This document shows, piece after piece, positions 18,234 to 26,556 of a stretch of 64,000 bases of DNA. Every line of letters starts with the position of its first letter. Position 1 is the first letter of the stretch. The stretch is from an uncultured bacterium (GTDB lineage: Bacteria; Bacillota; Clostridia; Oscillospirales; Oscillospiraceae): NCBI GenBank assembly GCA_949293245.1, contig CASFCS010000020.1, positions 1-64,000 on the forward strand, read 5' to 3'. The translations under genes were made by a program, and so were the position numbers. The notes under the pieces were generated by a model that saw only the letters and a program-made list of their open reading frames with translations, did no database searches and had not been told where the DNA came from.

Positions 18234-19196
18234 TTATTTCTTCACCAGATGTACGGCAAAGCCGGCCAGCTCGTCCTGGAGGTAGATGGCCTTGGTGTTC
18301 CCCTTGGCGTCCTCCTTGCGGCTGGACTCGTCAAACTTCACGCCCCGCAGGCCCAGGTGGTAGATGGCCCGGTCCACGTTGTTGGTGGCAATGGCGATGT
18401 GGCCGTTGGCGCCCCGGCCGGGAGCCTTGTTGCACTCCACCATGGAGCCGGCAAAGATGGAGGAATTGCCGGGCTTGTACTCCACGTCGAAAATGGCGCA
18501 CAGGGTCTGGGCAGTCTGCTGGGCCTGCTCCTCATTGGCGCAGTTGATGCCCACGTGGGCCAGCTCGAAACCCAGCATGGTATGCACGGCCTCCTTGCAG
18601 ATGCGGGTGATCTCGTCCCACTTCTCGCCCTCGATAAGGTCCTTCTTCACCATCCAGGTGCCGCCGCAGGCAATGATGCGGTCAAAGCTCAGGTAGTCCA
18701 TCATGTTCTTGGTGTTCACACCGCCGGTGGGCATCCAGCGCAGATTCCCGTAGGGGCCGGCCAGGGCCTTCAGCTTGGCCACGCCGCCGTTCTGCTCGGC
18801 AGGGAAAAACTTGACCACATCCAGGCCCATGCTCATGGCCTGCTCCATCTCGCCGGGGGTGGCGGTGCCGGGCATCATAGCCACGCCCTTCTCAATGACA
18901 TAGCGGGTGATGTCGGGGTTGAAGCCGGGGCTGACGATGAACTGGGAGCCGGCGGCAATGGCCCGGTCAGCCTGCTCCCGGGTCAGCACGGTGCCGGCGC
19001 CCACCAGCATCTCGGGCACCTCGGTGGCAATGCGGCGGATGGCCTCCTCCGCTGCGGCGGTACGGAAGGTGACCTCAGCAGCGGGCAGCCCGCCCTTTAC
19101 CAGCGCCCTGGCCAGAGGAACCGCCTTCTCCGCATCCTCAATGGCAATCACGGGGATCACGCCGATGGAGAAAAATTTTTTCTGCAGCTCAGTCAT
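18234..19196 (-). CDS. eda: KDPG/KHG aldolase fused to a VOC (glyoxalase-like) domain
   Basis: Residues 1 to about 210 are a class I KDPG/KHG aldolase: catalytic Glu41 in AAEVTFRT and Schiff-base Lys129 in VVKFFPAE, plus GAGTVLT and PTGGV phosphate-binding segments. Residues about 215-320 form a second module with the VOC pattern (FELAHVGINC at its start, GHIAIATNNVDRAIYHL, and a final FAVHLVKK strand). The aldolase splits KDPG into pyruvate and glyceraldehyde 3-phosphate; the role of the VOC module is unknown. AAGGAGG precedes the ATG. This is the first gene of the minus-strand operon, transcribed from the promoter at 19257-19284 through an operator at 19223-19245. Confidence 0.9.
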   Translation of the reverse strand: MTELQKKFFSIGVIPVIAIEDAEKAVPLARALVKGGLPAAEVTFRTAAAEEAIRRIATEVPEMLVGAGTVLTREQADRAIAAGSQFIVSPGFNPDITRYVIEKGVAMMPGTATPGEMEQAMSMGLDVVKFFPAEQNGGVAKLKALAGPYGNLRWMPTGGVNTKNMMDYLSFDRIIACGGTWMVKKDLIEGEKWDEITRICKEAVHTMLGFELAHVGINCANEEQAQQTAQTLCAIFDVEYKPGNSSIFAGSMVECNKAPGRGANGHIAIATNNVDRAIYHLGLRGVKFDESSRKEDAKGNTKAIYLQDELAGFAVHLVKK

Positions 19197-19222
19197 GGGA
19201 CTTCCTCCTTATGTTGTTTTGT

Positions 19223-19245
19223 AATATGAAACTGCGTTTCATATT
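19223..19245. promoter_or_regulatory. KdgR-like operator for the eda-kdgK operon
   Basis: A perfect 10-bp inverted repeat, AATATGAAAC-TGC-GTTTCATATT, lies immediately downstream of the minus-strand promoter and ahead of the eda start. The TGAAAC-N3-GTTTCA core closely resembles the enterobacterial KdgR box, and KdgR is an IclR-family protein like the divergent regulator here. Position suggests repression by blocking initiation or clearance. Confidence 0.75.
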
Positions 19246-19256
19246 CTGTTGTCTTT

Positions 19257-19284
19257 ATTATAACCCTGTGCCGAAAAAAAGCAA
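19257..19284 (-). promoter_or_regulatory. Sigma-A promoter for eda-kdgK operon
   Basis: On the minus strand TTGCTT (19284-19279) is separated by 16 bases from a consensus TATAAT (19262-19257). The KdgR-like operator follows directly downstream, and the eda ATG is about 60 bases further on. Confidence 0.7.
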
Positions 19285-19308
19285 GATGGTGATTATGCAA
19301 AAAATACC

Positions 19309-19337
19309 TTGTCATTTCTGTGTAGAAAGGTTAAAAT
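19309..19337 (+). promoter_or_regulatory. Sigma-A promoter for the IclR-type regulator gene
   Basis: TTGTCA (19309-19314), a 17-base spacer and TAAAAT (19332-19337) precede the regulator ATG at 19380. A second operator-like palindrome follows at 19342-19353. Confidence 0.6.
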
Positions 19338-19341
19338 TAAA

Positions 19342-19353
19342 ATGAAGTTTCAT
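19342..19353. promoter_or_regulatory. Second IclR/KdgR-like operator half-palindrome
   Basis: ATGAA-GT-TTCAT is a compact inverted repeat containing the same GTTTCAT half-site as the site at 19223-19245. It lies just downstream of the regulator's own -10 element, which suggests autorepression. The spacing differs from the first site, so the call is weaker. Confidence 0.5.
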
Positions 19354-19379
19354 AATACAAAACAAAGGGGGCATCTGAC

Positions 19380-20150
19380 ATGGCAGAGCGGGGACCGGTC
19401 CAGTCGCTGGACCGGGCATTTGATATTTTGGAGGCCCTGTGCGCCTCCAAAAGCGGTCTGGCCATCCGTGAGATTACCCAGGCTACCGGCCTGAACAAGA
19501 GCACGGTCCACCGGATGCTCCAGGCCATGGTGACGCGCGGCTATGTGACCCAGGAGGAGGAGTCGGGCCGCTACCGCATGACCACCCTGCTCTACTTCAT
19601 CAGTGGGCAGGTAGTGGAGCATTTGGACCTGGTGCAGGTGGCCCGGAGACCTATGGAGGAACTTAGTCAGAAGGTGGAGGAGACCGTCCACCTGGTGGTA
19701 CCCGAGGGCACCGAAATCGTCTATGTCCACAAAGTGGAGGCCAGCACCAGCGCCATCCGTATGTTCTCCCGCATCGGCATGCACCGTCCCATGTACTGCA
19801 CCGGCAGCGGCAAAGCCATTCTGGCCTGTATGGACGACCGGGAGGTGGATCGCATCTGGAACGCGTCCAACATCCAGGCCCAGACGGCCCATACCATTCT
19901 CACCCGGGAGAAGCTCCAGGAGGCGCTGGAGGAAATCCGCCGCCGGGGCTGCGCCTACGACGACGAGGAAAACGAGCTGGAGGTGCGCTGTCTGGCCGCT
20001 GCCATACGGGACTACACCGGAGGTGTGTGCGGGGCCATCTCCATCAGCACCCCCCTTCAGCGGATGAGTATGGGCCGGCTGAAACGGCTTCAGCCTGTAC
20101 TGCTGGAGACGCGGGACGCCATTTCCCGCAGCATGGGTTGGCGCGGATAG
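19380..20150 (+). CDS. IclR-family transcriptional regulator (KdgR-like)
   Basis: The 256-residue protein has the IclR layout: an N-terminal winged helix (about 8-70; recognition segment TGLNKSTVHRMLQAM) and a C-terminal effector domain (about 85-250) containing HRPMYCTGSGKAILA and a late CGAISIS stretch. Transcribed divergently from the aldolase/kinase operon with KdgR-like palindromes in the shared 183-base intergenic region, it most likely represses that operon and itself, with KDG or a related sugar acid as inducer. The ligand is inferred from the genes it faces. An AAGGGGG site precedes the ATG. Confidence 0.85.
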   Translation: MAERGPVQSLDRAFDILEALCASKSGLAIREITQATGLNKSTVHRMLQAMVTRGYVTQEEESGRYRMTTLLYFISGQVVEHLDLVQVARRPMEELSQKVEETVHLVVPEGTEIVYVHKVEASTSAIRMFSRIGMHRPMYCTGSGKAILACMDDREVDRIWNASNIQAQTAHTILTREKLQEALEEIRRRGCAYDDEENELEVRCLAAAIRDYTGGVCGAISISTPLQRMSMGRLKRLQPVLLETRDAISRSMGWRG

Positions 20151-20159
20151 GATTTCTTT

Positions 20160-20192
20160 GCCCTCCCCTCTGGGGGAGGGCAGTCCTTTTTT
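20160..20192 (+). terminator. Rho-independent terminator after the IclR gene
   Basis: GCCCTCCCC (20160-20168) pairs with GGGGAGGGC (20073-equivalent bases at 20173-20181) around a four-base loop and is followed by a six-T run at about 20187-20192. It closes the regulator transcript 10 bases after its stop. Confidence 0.8.
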
Positions 20193-20338
20193 CTCCTCCC
20201 GGCGCTGTTTTTTGGCAGGATGATGTATTTTATTATTCTTCCCTTGTGCCCGGTTATGAAATATGATAGGATAACCCTACCTTTAAATGGCAGAGTGGCT
20301 GCGCCATGCAGCCGCAAGATGAAAGGAGTTTATGACTT

Positions 20339-21487
20339 ATGGCCAACCGCATCGTTCTCAACACCATCTCCTACCACGGCAAGGGCGCCATCGAAAACAT
20401 CGTTCCCGAGCTTACCGCCCGCGGATATCAGAAGGCCTTCGTCTGCACCGACCCCGACCTGCTGAAGTTCGGCGTGGCCGCCAAGGTCACCGACCTGCTG
20501 GATGCCGCCTCCTTCGCCTATGAGGTCTACTCCGACATCAAGGCCAACCCCACCATTGAGAATGTTCAGAACGGCGTGGCCGCCTTCCAGGCCTCCGGCG
20601 CCGACTGCATCGTCACCATCGGCGGCGGCTCCGCTATGGACACCGCCAAGGCCATCGGCATTATCATCAACAACCCCGAGTTTGCCGATGTCCGCTCCCT
20701 GGAGGGTGTGGCTCCCACCAAGAAGCACGCTGTGTTCACCATTGCCGTGCCCACCACCGCCGGCACCGCCGCCGAGGTCACCATCAACTACGTCATCACC
20801 GACGTGGAGAAGAAGCGCAAGTTCGTCTGCGTGGACACCAATGACATCCCCGAGATCGCCGTGGTGGACCCCGACATGATGGCCACCATGCCCAAGGGCC
20901 TCACCGCCGCCACCGGCATGGACGCCCTGACCCACGCCATTGAGGGCTACATCACCAAGGGCGCCTGCGCCATCTCCGATATGTTCCACCTGGAGGCCAT
21001 CCGGCTCATCTCCACCCACCTGCGGGGCGCTGTGGCCAACACTCCCGAGGGCCGGGAGGGCATGGCCCTGGGCCAGTACATCGCCGGCATGGGCTTCTCC
21101 AATGTGGGTCTGGGCATCGTCCACTCCATGGCCCACGGCCTGTCCGCCCTGTATGACACTCCCCACGGCGTGGCCTGCGCCATCATCCTGCCCACCGGGC
21201 TGGAGTACAACGCCGAGTTCACCGGGGAGCGCTACCGCGCCGTAGGCAAGGCCATGGGCGTGGAGGGCATCGACAGCATGTCCCTGGAGGAGGCCCGTGC
21301 CGCCACCATCGCCGCGGTGAAGCAGCTCTCCGCCGACGTGGGCATCCCCGCCGACCTGAAGGATATTCTGAAGGAGGAGGACGTGCAGTTCCTCTCCGAG
21401 TCCGCTTTCGCCGACGCCTGCTGCCCCGGCAATCCCCGGGACACCAGTGTGGAGGAGATTGCCGCCCTCTACCGCAGCCTGATGTAA
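20339..21487 (+). CDS. fucO: Iron-dependent alcohol dehydrogenase, lactaldehyde reductase type
   Basis: This 382-residue group III (iron-containing) alcohol dehydrogenase has the NAD-binding GGGSAMDTAKAIG, PTTAGTAAEVT, and the metal-binding DALTHAIEGYI and GIVHSMAHGLSALYDTPHG segments with the expected Asp and three His. The pattern is closest to FucO, which reduces L-lactaldehyde to 1,2-propanediol with NADH in fucose/rhamnose fermentation. The ATG at 20339 is preferred to an out-of-frame ATG at 20332, which is too close to the AAAGGAG site. It is a single-gene unit between two terminators; no fucose or rhamnose catabolic genes are adjacent. Confidence 0.85.
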   Translation: MANRIVLNTISYHGKGAIENIVPELTARGYQKAFVCTDPDLLKFGVAAKVTDLLDAASFAYEVYSDIKANPTIENVQNGVAAFQASGADCIVTIGGGSAMDTAKAIGIIINNPEFADVRSLEGVAPTKKHAVFTIAVPTTAGTAAEVTINYVITDVEKKRKFVCVDTNDIPEIAVVDPDMMATMPKGLTAATGMDALTHAIEGYITKGACAISDMFHLEAIRLISTHLRGAVANTPEGREGMALGQYIAGMGFSNVGLGIVHSMAHGLSALYDTPHGVACAIILPTGLEYNAEFTGERYRAVGKAMGVEGIDSMSLEEARAATIAAVKQLSADVGIPADLKDILKEEDVQFLSESAFADACCPGNPRDTSVEEIAALYRSLM

Positions 21488-21560
21488 GTCGTTATACGCA
21501 GTGTGTGCCCGCTGTGTAGTATATCCCCTCCTTTTGTACGTTCTGTCCTCTTCCGAACCG

Positions 21561-21600
21561 AGACAAATGGCCGCCATAAGGCGGCCATTTGTCTTGTTTT
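21561..21600 (+). terminator. Rho-independent terminator after fucO-like gene
   Basis: A perfect 15-bp stem (21561-21575 and 21580-21594) with an ATAA loop is followed by TGTTTT. It ends the fucO-like transcript. Confidence 0.9.
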
Positions 21601-21643
21601 CTGTCCATCCCTCCCTCCTGCTCCCTCTTTCCTGCCCCGGATT

Positions 21644-21695
21644 TGATATTACATTTTTGTGTCTTATTTTTTATTTTGGTTTTTGTGTAATATCA
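21644..21695. repeat. Spaced 10-bp inverted repeat in an AT-rich intergenic stretch
   Basis: TGATATTACA at 21644-21653 and its exact complement TGTAATATCA at 21686-21695 flank a 32-base T-rich spacer. It lies 70-120 bases upstream of the promoter of the M60 peptidase gene, within a 379-base gene-free interval (21488-21866). It could be a pair of regulator half-sites; no regulator is assigned. Confidence 0.45.
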
Positions 21696-21765
21696 TATAA
21701 ATTATGTAGGAATAGAATTCTTTTTTACCATCTGTCACAAACTTGAAAATATTTGACTTTTTCTC

Positions 21766-21794
21766 TTGCAACTGGGGCTGCCGTGCTTTACAAT
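21766..21794 (+). promoter_or_regulatory. Sigma-A promoter for the M60 peptidase gene
   Basis: TTGCAA (21766-21771), a 17-base spacer and TACAAT (21789-21794) lie about 72 bases upstream of the TTG start. Confidence 0.6.
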
Positions 21795-21866
21795 GAGCCA
21801 GCATGTTAAATTCGACCAATCCGGTAGAATTTACATAACTACAGTAAGAGAGGAAGATGGATCACC

Positions 21867-24800
21867 TTGAAGCGCACCCATCGTATGATCTCCGGCCTGC
21901 TCAGTCTGGCCATGACCGGCTCTCTGTGTGTGGGCTGGCTCCCTTCCGCCGCTGCCGCGGCAGAATCTGAAACCTCTTCCACAGAGGTGACCCAGGCCAC
22001 CGGCTCTATCGGCCTGACTTTGACCTTTGCTCTGCCCCAGCGGGTGGACGAAGTGAAGGACCGCAACATTTATTTGACCCTTACCGGGAACGGCAAGAAC
22101 ATTGTCATTGACCTGGCTGCCGGCTCTGCCACCGGCGAGCAGGGACTGTCGGTCTCTGTAGAGGCACTGAACACCCAGGGCGCCCCCCTGACCACCGAGC
22201 AGCAGATGGGGGCCTATGAGGCGGTGGTCTCCGGCCTGCCTCTGGGGGAGTACACTATGATCGTCACCGGCCAAGGCTACACCGCCTGCTCCGCCCAGGT
22301 GACCCTTCAGGACTACTCCCAGCATGTGCTTATGAGCACTGACAATGGCACCTTCTCTCTGGGTGATGTAACCGGGGACGGGGTGGTGGACGCCGACGAC
22401 CGCACCGCCCTGTCCGCCCAGCTGGGTAAGGCCGGGGAACTGGCTGTCTATGACCTGAACGGCGACGGGGTGGTGGACATCACCGACCTGTCCTATGTCA
22501 ATAAAATGATGGACCTGGAGGCCGATCCCCGCATCCTGTCCACCACCGCCATCGTCTCCCCCACCGTGGACGAGAGCGCCGTGACCTTCACCGGGGGCTC
22601 TGCTGCCGACCTGTTCACCGGGGAGACCGCCGTCACGATGGCCCCGGCCGAGGGGCAGGAGGAGTTGTCTCTCCCCATCACCCTGGATAAGGCCACCGAG
22701 ATGAGCGAGATTTCCATTGCCTCTCCCCACGGCACCGGCGCCATCCAGGCGGGCACCGCCCTGGTGGTGCTGGAGGATAATAGCACCATGGAGGTTCCTT
22801 TTGATGCCTCCGCCCCCGAAGGGGTCCACGCCATCAGCCGCGCCGCCGGTCAGAGCGTCATCTCCATCGACCTGGGCAAGAAGGTGGCGGTGAAGAAGGT
22901 GACCATCACTGTCACCAAGGTGGAGGGCCAGACCGGCGCCCCCACCTTCGCCACCGTCACCCAGATCGAGTTTCTCAAGGACATCGTGTCTGAGGAGGCC
23001 AAGGCGGACAACCAGGTGAAGAATCTGGCCGCCACCCCCGCCGATGGGGAGATCATCCTGGTGTGGGACAGCGTGAAGAACGTCACCGGCTACACCGTGT
23101 CCTACGGCACCAACAAGAACAGCCTGACCGAGACCCTGGCGGTGAGCACCAACAAGGCCACCGTCTCCGGGCTGAAGAACAACCAGACCTATTACTTCCA
23201 GGTCACTGCCACCAGCGGCGACTGGAGCGGCACCCCCTCCGCGGTGCTCTCCGCCGCTCCCGTCCCCGCCAGCGTCCCCGGCGCCCCCTCCAACATTCTG
23301 GCAGAGGGAGCCGACACCTCCCTGCGGGTGTCCTGGGGCAGCACCAAGGACGCCACCAAATACCAGGTCTACTACCGGGTGAAGGGCGAGGGCGACTTCA
23401 TTGCCTGGGGCGGCAGCATCACCGGCACCAGCGCTGTTATCACTGGCCTCACCAACGGCACCGTCTATGAAGTGGCCGTGAAAGCGGGCAACCAGAAGGG
23501 CTTTGGTCCCTACTCCTCCATCGCTGAGGGTACCCCCAAGCGGGAGAACTTCCAGATGCCCGAGCTGCCTACCGACGGGCGCATTGACAACGGGGAGATC
23601 ACCTCCATTGTCATGGCCGATCCGAGCAACACCGACAAGAAGCTCTGCCCCAACCTGGACATCACCACCGACCTGACCGACAACGATCCCAACACCTACT
23701 GGGTGGCCCAGGAGTGGTACCTCAAGAGCGACATCACCTTTACCTTCCGCCAGTCCCAGGACATGAACTACATGCTGCTGGTGCCCTACCTGGCCTCCAC
23801 CCATAAAACCAAGATCAAGACCTATTCCGTGGTCCTCAAGGACGCGGAGGGGAGTGTTCTGCTGGATGTCACCTACCCCGCCCCCGCCGTCACCACCGGG
23901 AATTACCTGATCTTCTCCTTCCCCGAGGTCAAGGGCGTCAAGAGCCTGACCCTGAAGATGTACGAGGTGGAGGGCGGCGGCGGCCGGGTGAGCATCTCCG
24001 AGGTGGCCTTCTATCAGAGCGACACCCTGGCTGACGACATCGCCGGTCTCTTTACCGACGGGACCTTCACCGCGCTGAAGAGCACGGTGGAGCAGGCGGA
24101 CATCACTTCCCTGAATGACCGGCTCATCGCCCTGGGCAGCTTCTACCTGGACAAGACCCGGCTCCAGGACGAGCTGGACCTGGCTCAGGACCTGCTGGAT
24201 AAGGACCCGGACGCCCTGGGCCTGGTGAAGAACGACTTCCAGAGCCGCTCCGCCGCCGCCGATCAGGCCGCCGGCCAGACCGCCAGCGACCTGCAGCCCC
24301 TGGGCATTACCGCCGCCGCAGGCGCCACCGTGGCCATCTATGCCCAGCTGCCTGACGACGAGGCCGTTTATGTGGTGCCCACCCAGTTCTACGGCGAGTC
24401 CGGCGTGTGGAAGGGCACCCCCATCCAGCTGAAAAATGGCCGCAACTATATCACCATGCCCAAGATCGGCAATCTGTCCGACACCCGGGGCGGTATGCTC
24501 TACCTGACCTACGCCGGCAGCAGCCCCGAGGAGATCAAAGTGCAGGTCCGGGTGCTCCAGAACGCCTGGGAGATGCCGGTGCTGGAGCTGTCGGACTGGT
24601 ACAATCTGAACGAGACCCAGCGGAAGGACGCCATCCGCGCCTATGTCCAGGCCCTCACCGCCTATGTGTCCTCCCTGCCCTCCTCCGGCCTGACCACCAA
24701 TATCCGCAACGCCACCGAAATCTCCACCCCCAGTGTGCTCCTCTCCCTCCCCGCCGACCAGGTCCTCACCGGTCTGAAGGGGGTTGGCAACGATGAGGAC

Positions 24801-25268
24801 AACATGGTCCAGGTGATGTATGACAACATTCTGGCCTGGGAGGAGGAGCTCTTCATCGCCAACAAGGTCCAGGGCATCATTGACTCCCACGACGCCCTGG
24901 AGAGCTACACCTACCCCATGACCACCCGTCAGAACATCCGCTACATGCGCATGTTCGCCGGCGCCTTTATGTACGCCGCCGGCAACCACGTGGGTGTGGA
25001 GTACGGCTCCACCGCCGCCCTGGTCCAGGGCAGGCCCACCTCCGCCACCGGCGCCGGCCAGGAAAACGGCCTGTTCGGCTGGGGCATCGCCCACGAGATC
25101 GGCCACAATATGGACAAGCTGGGCAAGGCCGAGTGCACCAACAACATCTACTCCCTGTTCCTCCAGGCCCCCCGGCGCCGCCAACAACGTATTTGTCCAG
25201 CTGGGTATGTACTGGCAGCTGCACCTGGCCTACGACGGGGCGGACGAGCCCCTGGCCTTCTTCAATGA
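21867..25268 (+). CDS. Secreted M60-family metallopeptidase with dockerin-like and FN3 modules (frameshifted)
   Basis: A TTG start is chosen: it gives a proper signal peptide (KRTHR n-region, hydrophobic core, SAAAAA cleavage region) and no in-frame ATG upstream fits. Modules: dockerin-like pair of calcium loops (GDVTGDGVVDADD and DLNGDGVVDITD, about 164-215), two fibronectin type III domains (about 382-465 and 470-558), a discoidin-like region (about 565-720), then the M60 catalytic domain with HEIGH at 1076-1080 and Glu1089 before TNNI. M60 enzymes act on mucin-type glycoproteins. The last about 35 codons are out of frame: one extra C in the run at 25168-25173 diverts translation to a stop at 25268. 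The zinc motif is retained, but the rest of the catalytic domain is lost unless the frame is restored. Confidence 0.8.
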   Translation: MKRTHRMISGLLSLAMTGSLCVGWLPSAAAAAESETSSTEVTQATGSIGLTLTFALPQRVDEVKDRNIYLTLTGNGKNIVIDLAAGSATGEQGLSVSVEALNTQGAPLTTEQQMGAYEAVVSGLPLGEYTMIVTGQGYTACSAQVTLQDYSQHVLMSTDNGTFSLGDVTGDGVVDADDRTALSAQLGKAGELAVYDLNGDGVVDITDLSYVNKMMDLEADPRILSTTAIVSPTVDESAVTFTGGSAADLFTGETAVTMAPAEGQEELSLPITLDKATEMSEISIASPHGTGAIQAGTALVVLEDNSTMEVPFDASAPEGVHAISRAAGQSVISIDLGKKVAVKKVTITVTKVEGQTGAPTFATVTQIEFLKDIVSEEAKADNQVKNLAATPADGEIILVWDSVKNVTGYTVSYGTNKNSLTETLAVSTNKATVSGLKNNQTYYFQVTATSGDWSGTPSAVLSAAPVPASVPGAPSNILAEGADTSLRVSWGSTKDATKYQVYYRVKGEGDFIAWGGSITGTSAVITGLTNGTVYEVAVKAGNQKGFGPYSSIAEGTPKRENFQMPELPTDGRIDNGEITSIVMADPSNTDKKLCPNLDITTDLTDNDPNTYWVAQEWYLKSDITFTFRQSQDMNYMLLVPYLASTHKTKIKTYSVVLKDAEGSVLLDVTYPAPAVTTGNYLIFSFPEVKGVKSLTLKMYEVEGGGGRVSISEVAFYQSDTLADDIAGLFTDGTFTALKSTVEQADITSLNDRLIALGSFYLDKTRLQDELDLAQDLLDKDPDALGLVKNDFQSRSAAADQAAGQTASDLQPLGITAAAGATVAIYAQLPDDEAVYVVPTQFYGESGVWKGTPIQLKNGRNYITMPKIGNLSDTRGGMLYLTYAGSSPEEIKVQVRVLQNAWEMPVLELSDWYNLNETQRKDAIRAYVQALTAYVSSLPSSGLTTNIRNATEISTPSVLLSLPADQVLTGLKGVGNDEDNMVQVMYDNILAWEEELFIANKVQGIIDSHDALESYTYPMTTRQNIRYMRMFAGAFMYAAGNHVGVEYGSTAALVQGRPTSATGAGQENGLFGWGIAHEIGHNMDKLGKAECTNNIYSLFLQAPRRRQQRICPAGYVLAAAPGLRRGGRAPGLLQ

Positions 25269-26540
25269 ATTCTTCAAGCTGTGGAAGGCCAATGAGTACA
25301 GCGGCTACACCTACGATGAGCGGGTGGCCCTCATCGCCTCCAAGGTGGCCGACCGGGACCTGACCGAGTTCTTCACCCGCTGGGGCATGACCCTGGGGGA
25401 CAGCGCCAAGGCCATCCTGGACGACTACGCTCCCGAGACCCGGGCCATCTGGTACCTGAACGATTCCTCCCGGACCTATCGCCTGGGCAGCGGCACCGCC
25501 GCCGACGGCGCGGCCACTGTGTCCGCCGCCGTCCACGAATCCCAGGTGACCCTCACCATCAGCCACACCGACAGCGAGCACATCCTGGGCTATGAGATCC
25601 GCCGCAATGGCGCGGCCATCGGCTTCACCACCGGCACCACCTATGTGGACGACCTGGGTGCGGCCAACAACCTGGCCTACACCTACTCTGTGGTGCCCGT
25701 GGACAAGCTGGGCAACCTGGGCGCGGAGGCCCAGGCCGACCAGGTGCGGGTGGCCTACGACAAGGCCATTGACTCCGACCTGTACACCTTGGACCGCTCT
25801 GGCGATACCGTTACCATCACCATGAAAGGCGGCGCGTCCGTCCCCGTCACCGGCATCAAGGTCACCGGCGCCGGCCTCACCGGCTCCTACACCGTGAAGG
25901 TGAAGGCTGACCCCGAGGCGGAGGAGTGGACCACCGCCAAGACCGGCACCCTGTCCGACGACACTGTGGTGGCCTACTTCAACAAGCCCGGCGTGGATGC
26001 CGATGACACCCGCATCTGGACCTACGACGCCGCTGTGGTGGAGATCACCGGTATCCCCGAGGACGCCACCGTCCAGCTGCTGGACTACCCCGGCGACCGG
26101 GTGGACTTCTATGAGGGGGCCACCGTGGGCGTGCTCTCCCAGGAGTACCGGTACGGCGACGGTGCCGACGAGGTCATCCCCGCCGGCACCCTGGTGATTC
26201 TGGGCACCTACCGGGGCGACCCCACCTACAACACCGTGGAGATCGAGGCGGTGTACAACACCACCGGCGAGGCCGCCGAGGCCAACGGCGTCACCACCAT
26301 CACCCGGCCCATGAACGGCTACGGCCTGCTCTTTGCCGAGATCACCTGGAGAGCGAGGAGGACCTGAACGCCCAGAGCGGCGTCACCGACCCCTACCCCC
26401 TGGAGATCCGGGCCAACTTCTACCGCACCGATGACCCCAACAGCGCCGACAGCAGGCGCTTGACCAGCCAGACCCTATGGATCAGCTTCCCCGCGGAGGA
26501 TACCCTGCCTGCCATTGAGCTGACTGGCAGCGCCAACTGA
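25174..26540 (+). pseudogene. Displaced 3' part of the M60 peptidase gene (two frameshifts)
   Basis: After the C-run at 25168-25173 the coding sense continues one frame over as GAANNVFVQLGMYWQLHLAYDG and so on, giving the rest of the M60 domain (HLAYDG, LIASKVADRDLTEFFTRWGM), an FN3-like module and beta-rich C-terminal domains, to about 26340. There the frame shifts back: the original frame resumes as LESEEDLNAQSGV and ends at the TGA at 26538-26540. One base gained and one base lost would cancel, giving a single protein of about 1557 residues. The good coding quality of all three segments argues for recent mutations or sequencing errors. There is no independent start codon with a convincing ribosome-binding site. 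Confidence 0.7.
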
Positions 26541-26556
26541 GAGAAGGAGATCGAAT

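Noticed and set aside
20244..20287. A promoter with TATGAT at 20262 ahead of the fucO-like gene.
   Set aside because: No acceptable -35 element at 16-18 bases could be found, so it was not listed.
21831..25187. 1118-codon minus-strand open frame opposite the M60 gene.
   Set aside because: Composition and lack of motifs show it is an antisense shadow, while the + strand encodes a signal peptide, dockerin, FN3 and M60 motifs.
25168..25268. Programmed ribosomal frameshifting at the C-run of the M60 gene.
   Set aside because: There is no slippery heptamer with a downstream stem or internal Shine-Dalgarno, and a second, compensating shift near 26342 fits mutation or sequencing error better.
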